NCBI GenBank assembly: GCA_023229725.1
Contig: JALNYR010000058.1
Coordinates: forward strand, 1 to 14,782
Reading direction: 5' to 3'
DNA length: 14,782 nt
From: Dehalococcoidia bacterium
Lineage (GTDB): Bacteria; Chloroflexota; Dehalococcoidia; GIF9; AB-539-J10
Shown: piece by piece, positions 13,393 to 14,782 of the stretch
Position numbering within the stretch: position 1 is the first letter of the stretch
Layout of the letters: each line of letters starts with the position of its first letter
The notes under the pieces: model-generated
Told to the model about the DNA's origin: nothing
Seen by the model: only the letters and a program-made list of their open reading frames with translations
Database searches by the model: none
Program-made: the position numbers and the translations under genes

Positions 13393-13659
13393 TCAGCGCA
13401 GCGGTATCGACTTGAAGTCGCGCACCGTCTGCGTTATCGCCCGCTCCACCGGCAGCCGCTCGATGCTCGACGCGCCGAAGAACCCGTCGATGCCCTTCGT
13501 TCGGCCAAGCACGTAGCGCACGTCGTCCGGCTCCGCTATCGGCCCGCCGTGGCACAGGACGATGACGTCCGGATTGGCCTTCTTGCCGGCGTCGTGTATC
13601 CGCTGCGTCCGCTGGACCGCCTCGTCCAGGGAGATAGCGACCCGGGCGCCGACCGTGCC
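13393..13659 (-). pseudogene. Phosphoenolpyruvate-hydrolase-like protein, 3' fragment (second copy)
   Basis: The minus strand encodes the last 88 residues of the same family as the remnant at 7720-8184: GTVGARVAISLDEAV, VIVLCHGGPI, GFFGASSIERLP, FKSIPLR and a TGA at 13395-13393. The two copies align over 267 bases without gaps. By eye they differ at about 29 bases but only about 5 residues, so most changes are silent. Upstream of Gly-Thr (13657) the frame stays open to 13851, but that sequence (RARQPP...) is unrelated to the family, so the gene is broken and lacks about two thirds of its N-terminal part. Confidence 0.82.
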
Positions 13660-13730
13660 CGGGGGCTGTCGCGCACGGTCCCTCTGGTCAACTAGCGCAG
13701 CGCCCGGAACGGTTGCGGCGACGCGATGAT

Positions 13731-13760
13731 TTGACAGCGACCAGTCGGCGTTCGGATAAT
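13731..13760 (+). promoter_or_regulatory. Strong predicted promoter of msrB-maf
   Basis: A perfect -35 box TTGACA (13731-13736) and a -10 box GATAAT (13755-13760, 5 of 6) are separated by 18 bases. Transcription would start near 13767, leaving a leader of about 26 bases before the msrB ATG. This is the best sigma-70-type promoter in the window. Confidence 0.75.
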
Positions 13761-13792
13761 GGTCAGGTTGCGGCGCCACGGCATACCTCCAC

Positions 13793-14230
13793 ATGGCAGA
13801 CCCAAAGGAACGCAAGCAGCTCGACGACGCGGACCTGCGCACCAGGCTCACGCCGGAGCAGTATGCCGTGACGCAGCGGCAGGCTACCGAGGCGCCGTAC
13901 TCCGGCGAGTACTACCGCCACCACGAAACCGGAACCTATCGTTGCGTCTGCTGCGGCGAGCCACTATTTGACTCCGGGGAGAAGTTCGACTCCGCCTGCG
14001 GCTGGCCGAGCTTCACCTCGCCGGCAGGGCAGGGGAGCGTCGAGGAGCGCGCCGACGACCGGATGGGCATGACGCGCACCGAGATAGTCTGTCGTCGTTG
14101 CGGTGCACACCTGGGGCACGTATTTGACGACGGCCCCACGCCAACCGGCAGGCGCTACTGCATCAACTCCGCATCACTCGATTTCGCCCCCGAAGACTCG
14201 GGCGGGGACACAGCAGGGAAGCAGTCATGA
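13793..14230 (+). CDS. msrB: Peptide-methionine (R)-S-oxide reductase
   Basis: A 145-residue MsrB, usual length, which reduces methionine-R-sulfoxide in oxidised proteins using thioredoxin-type electrons. All key parts are visible: zinc ligands in CVCC (C51, C54) and CRRC (C100, C103), the GWPSF active-site segment (70-74), and catalytic Cys123 in RYCINSASL. C69 before GWPSF could serve as resolving Cys. There is no signal peptide, so it is cytoplasmic. The ATG is the only start between the domain and an upstream in-frame TAA. No Shine-Dalgarno is visible; the sequence before it (ACCTCC) is even the reverse sense. It overlaps maf by 4 bases (ATGA). Confidence 0.95.
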   Translation: MADPKERKQLDDADLRTRLTPEQYAVTQRQATEAPYSGEYYRHHETGTYRCVCCGEPLFDSGEKFDSACGWPSFTSPAGQGSVEERADDRMGMTRTEIVCRRCGAHLGHVFDDGPTPTGRRYCINSASLDFAPEDSGGDTAGKQS

Positions 14231-14782
14231 GAGCCATCGTCCTCGCCTCGGCGTCCGCCGGCCGGAGCGAGCTGCTTCGCCGCACGGGGTTGGCGTTCCT
14301 CGTCGACCCGAGCGACTGTGACGAGACCACCGACGCCTCAACGCCCGGTGAGCACGTCCGCATGCTCGCGCTGCGCAAAGCCCGCACCGTGGCGGACAGG
14401 CACCCCGACGCGCTCGTCATCGGCGCGGATACCGTCATCGAGCTGGACGGCGCCATCCTCGGCAAGCCTGACTCTCCCGCCGGCGCCGAGCAGATGCTCG
14501 CCAGGCTCGCGGCACAGTTCCACCGGCTCATGACAGGCATCGCCGTCGTCGACAGCGCGGACGGTCGCTCCTACTGCGGTGTCGAGACCACGCTCGTACA
14601 CATCCGGCAACTCAGCACTGAGCAGATACGGGCATACGTCGCCTCGGGCGAGCCGATGGGCAAGTCCGGCTCGTACGACATACAGGGACTCGGGGCAACC
14701 ATCATCGACCGCATCGAGGGCGACTTCGCGAACGTCGTCGGCCTGCCCATGGCGCACCTCGCACGCGCCCTCGAGAGCTTCG
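14227..14782 (+). CDS. maf: Maf-family nucleotide pyrophosphatase, 3' end off contig
   Basis: The frame starts at ATG 14227, overlapping the msrB TGA, and stays open to the contig end, giving 185 residues of a ~190-200 residue family, so only the last few are missing. Maf proteins hydrolyse non-canonical or specific nucleoside triphosphates to monophosphates and pyrophosphate. Motifs: LASASAGRSELLRR at the N-terminus (family consensus has Ser-Pro-Arg; here Ser-Ala-Gly-Arg), GADTV (67-71), GKP (79-81), MTGIAVV, GKSGSYDIQGLG (145-156) and NVVGLP. Translation is probably coupled to msrB. It fits nucleotide-pool and oxidative-damage housekeeping together with msrB. Confidence 0.92.
   Translation, partial: MRAIVLASASAGRSELLRRTGLAFLVDPSDCDETTDASTPGEHVRMLALRKARTVADRHPDALVIGADTVIELDGAILGKPDSPAGAEQMLARLAAQFHRLMTGIAVVDSADGRSYCGVETTLVHIRQLSTEQIRAYVASGEPMGKSGSYDIQGLGATIIDRIEGDFANVVGLPMAHLARALESF

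Noticed and set aside
13393..13851. A 152-residue intact minus-strand gene
   Set aside because: Only the last 88 residues match the PEP-hydrolase-like family; the rest is unrelated open sequence across the break.

Overview
The window looks like a chromosomal contig from an anaerobic or facultatively anaerobic, GC-rich bacterium. Supporting this are a four-subunit ferredoxin-dependent 2-oxoacid oxidoreductase, 3-hydroxyacyl-CoA and enoyl-CoA steps, tRNAs with encoded CCA, and good Shine-Dalgarno sequences. An uncultured Chloroflexota or similar lineage would fit, but that is a guess. The first 17 bases are the end of an Illumina sequencing adapter, so genomic sequence starts at base 18 and the left contig edge is a library artefact.

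Bases 18-5561 are housekeeping metabolism. A porB 3' end cut by the contig edge is followed by a complete porG-porD-porA-porB operon, tRNA-Pro(UGG), a terminator, a promoter, an hbd-crt pair and tRNA-Gly(UCC). Together the enzymes oxidise 2-oxoacids to acyl-CoA with ferredoxin reduction and interconvert C4-type acyl-CoA intermediates.

Bases 5562-8187 are a patchwork. They hold a GNAT acetyltransferase and a cation diffusion facilitator, then a 42-base copy of the 3' half of tRNA-Gly (37 of 42 identical by eye). Next come another terminator of the same stem sequence and a 5'-truncated phosphoenolpyruvate-hydrolase-like gene on the minus strand. The duplicated tRNA half suggests a former tRNA-targeted integration.

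Bases about 8190-13245 are an accessory island of apparently lower GC and more mixed codon use, all on the plus strand and tightly packed. It encodes: a 671-residue protein with a degenerate TIR, an intact TIR and a SLOG-like C-terminus; a 159-residue stand-alone ThsB-like TIR; an Nmad2-type nucleotide-modification-associated protein overlapping it by one base; a possible 41-residue peptide; a radical SAM/SPASM enzyme; and an Fe-S uracil-DNA-glycosylase-superfamily protein. The first two resemble Thoeris antiphage signalling, but with TIR where canonical ThsA has SIR2. The last three recognised genes look like a nucleic-acid modification or repair module. Their combination is the most interesting feature of the window.

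The island is bracketed by two truncated minus-strand 3' ends of the same PEP-hydrolase-like family, about 89% identical over 267 bases by eye count. Bases 13700-14782 return to housekeeping genes: a strong promoter drives msrB, which overlaps a maf-family gene that runs off the contig end.
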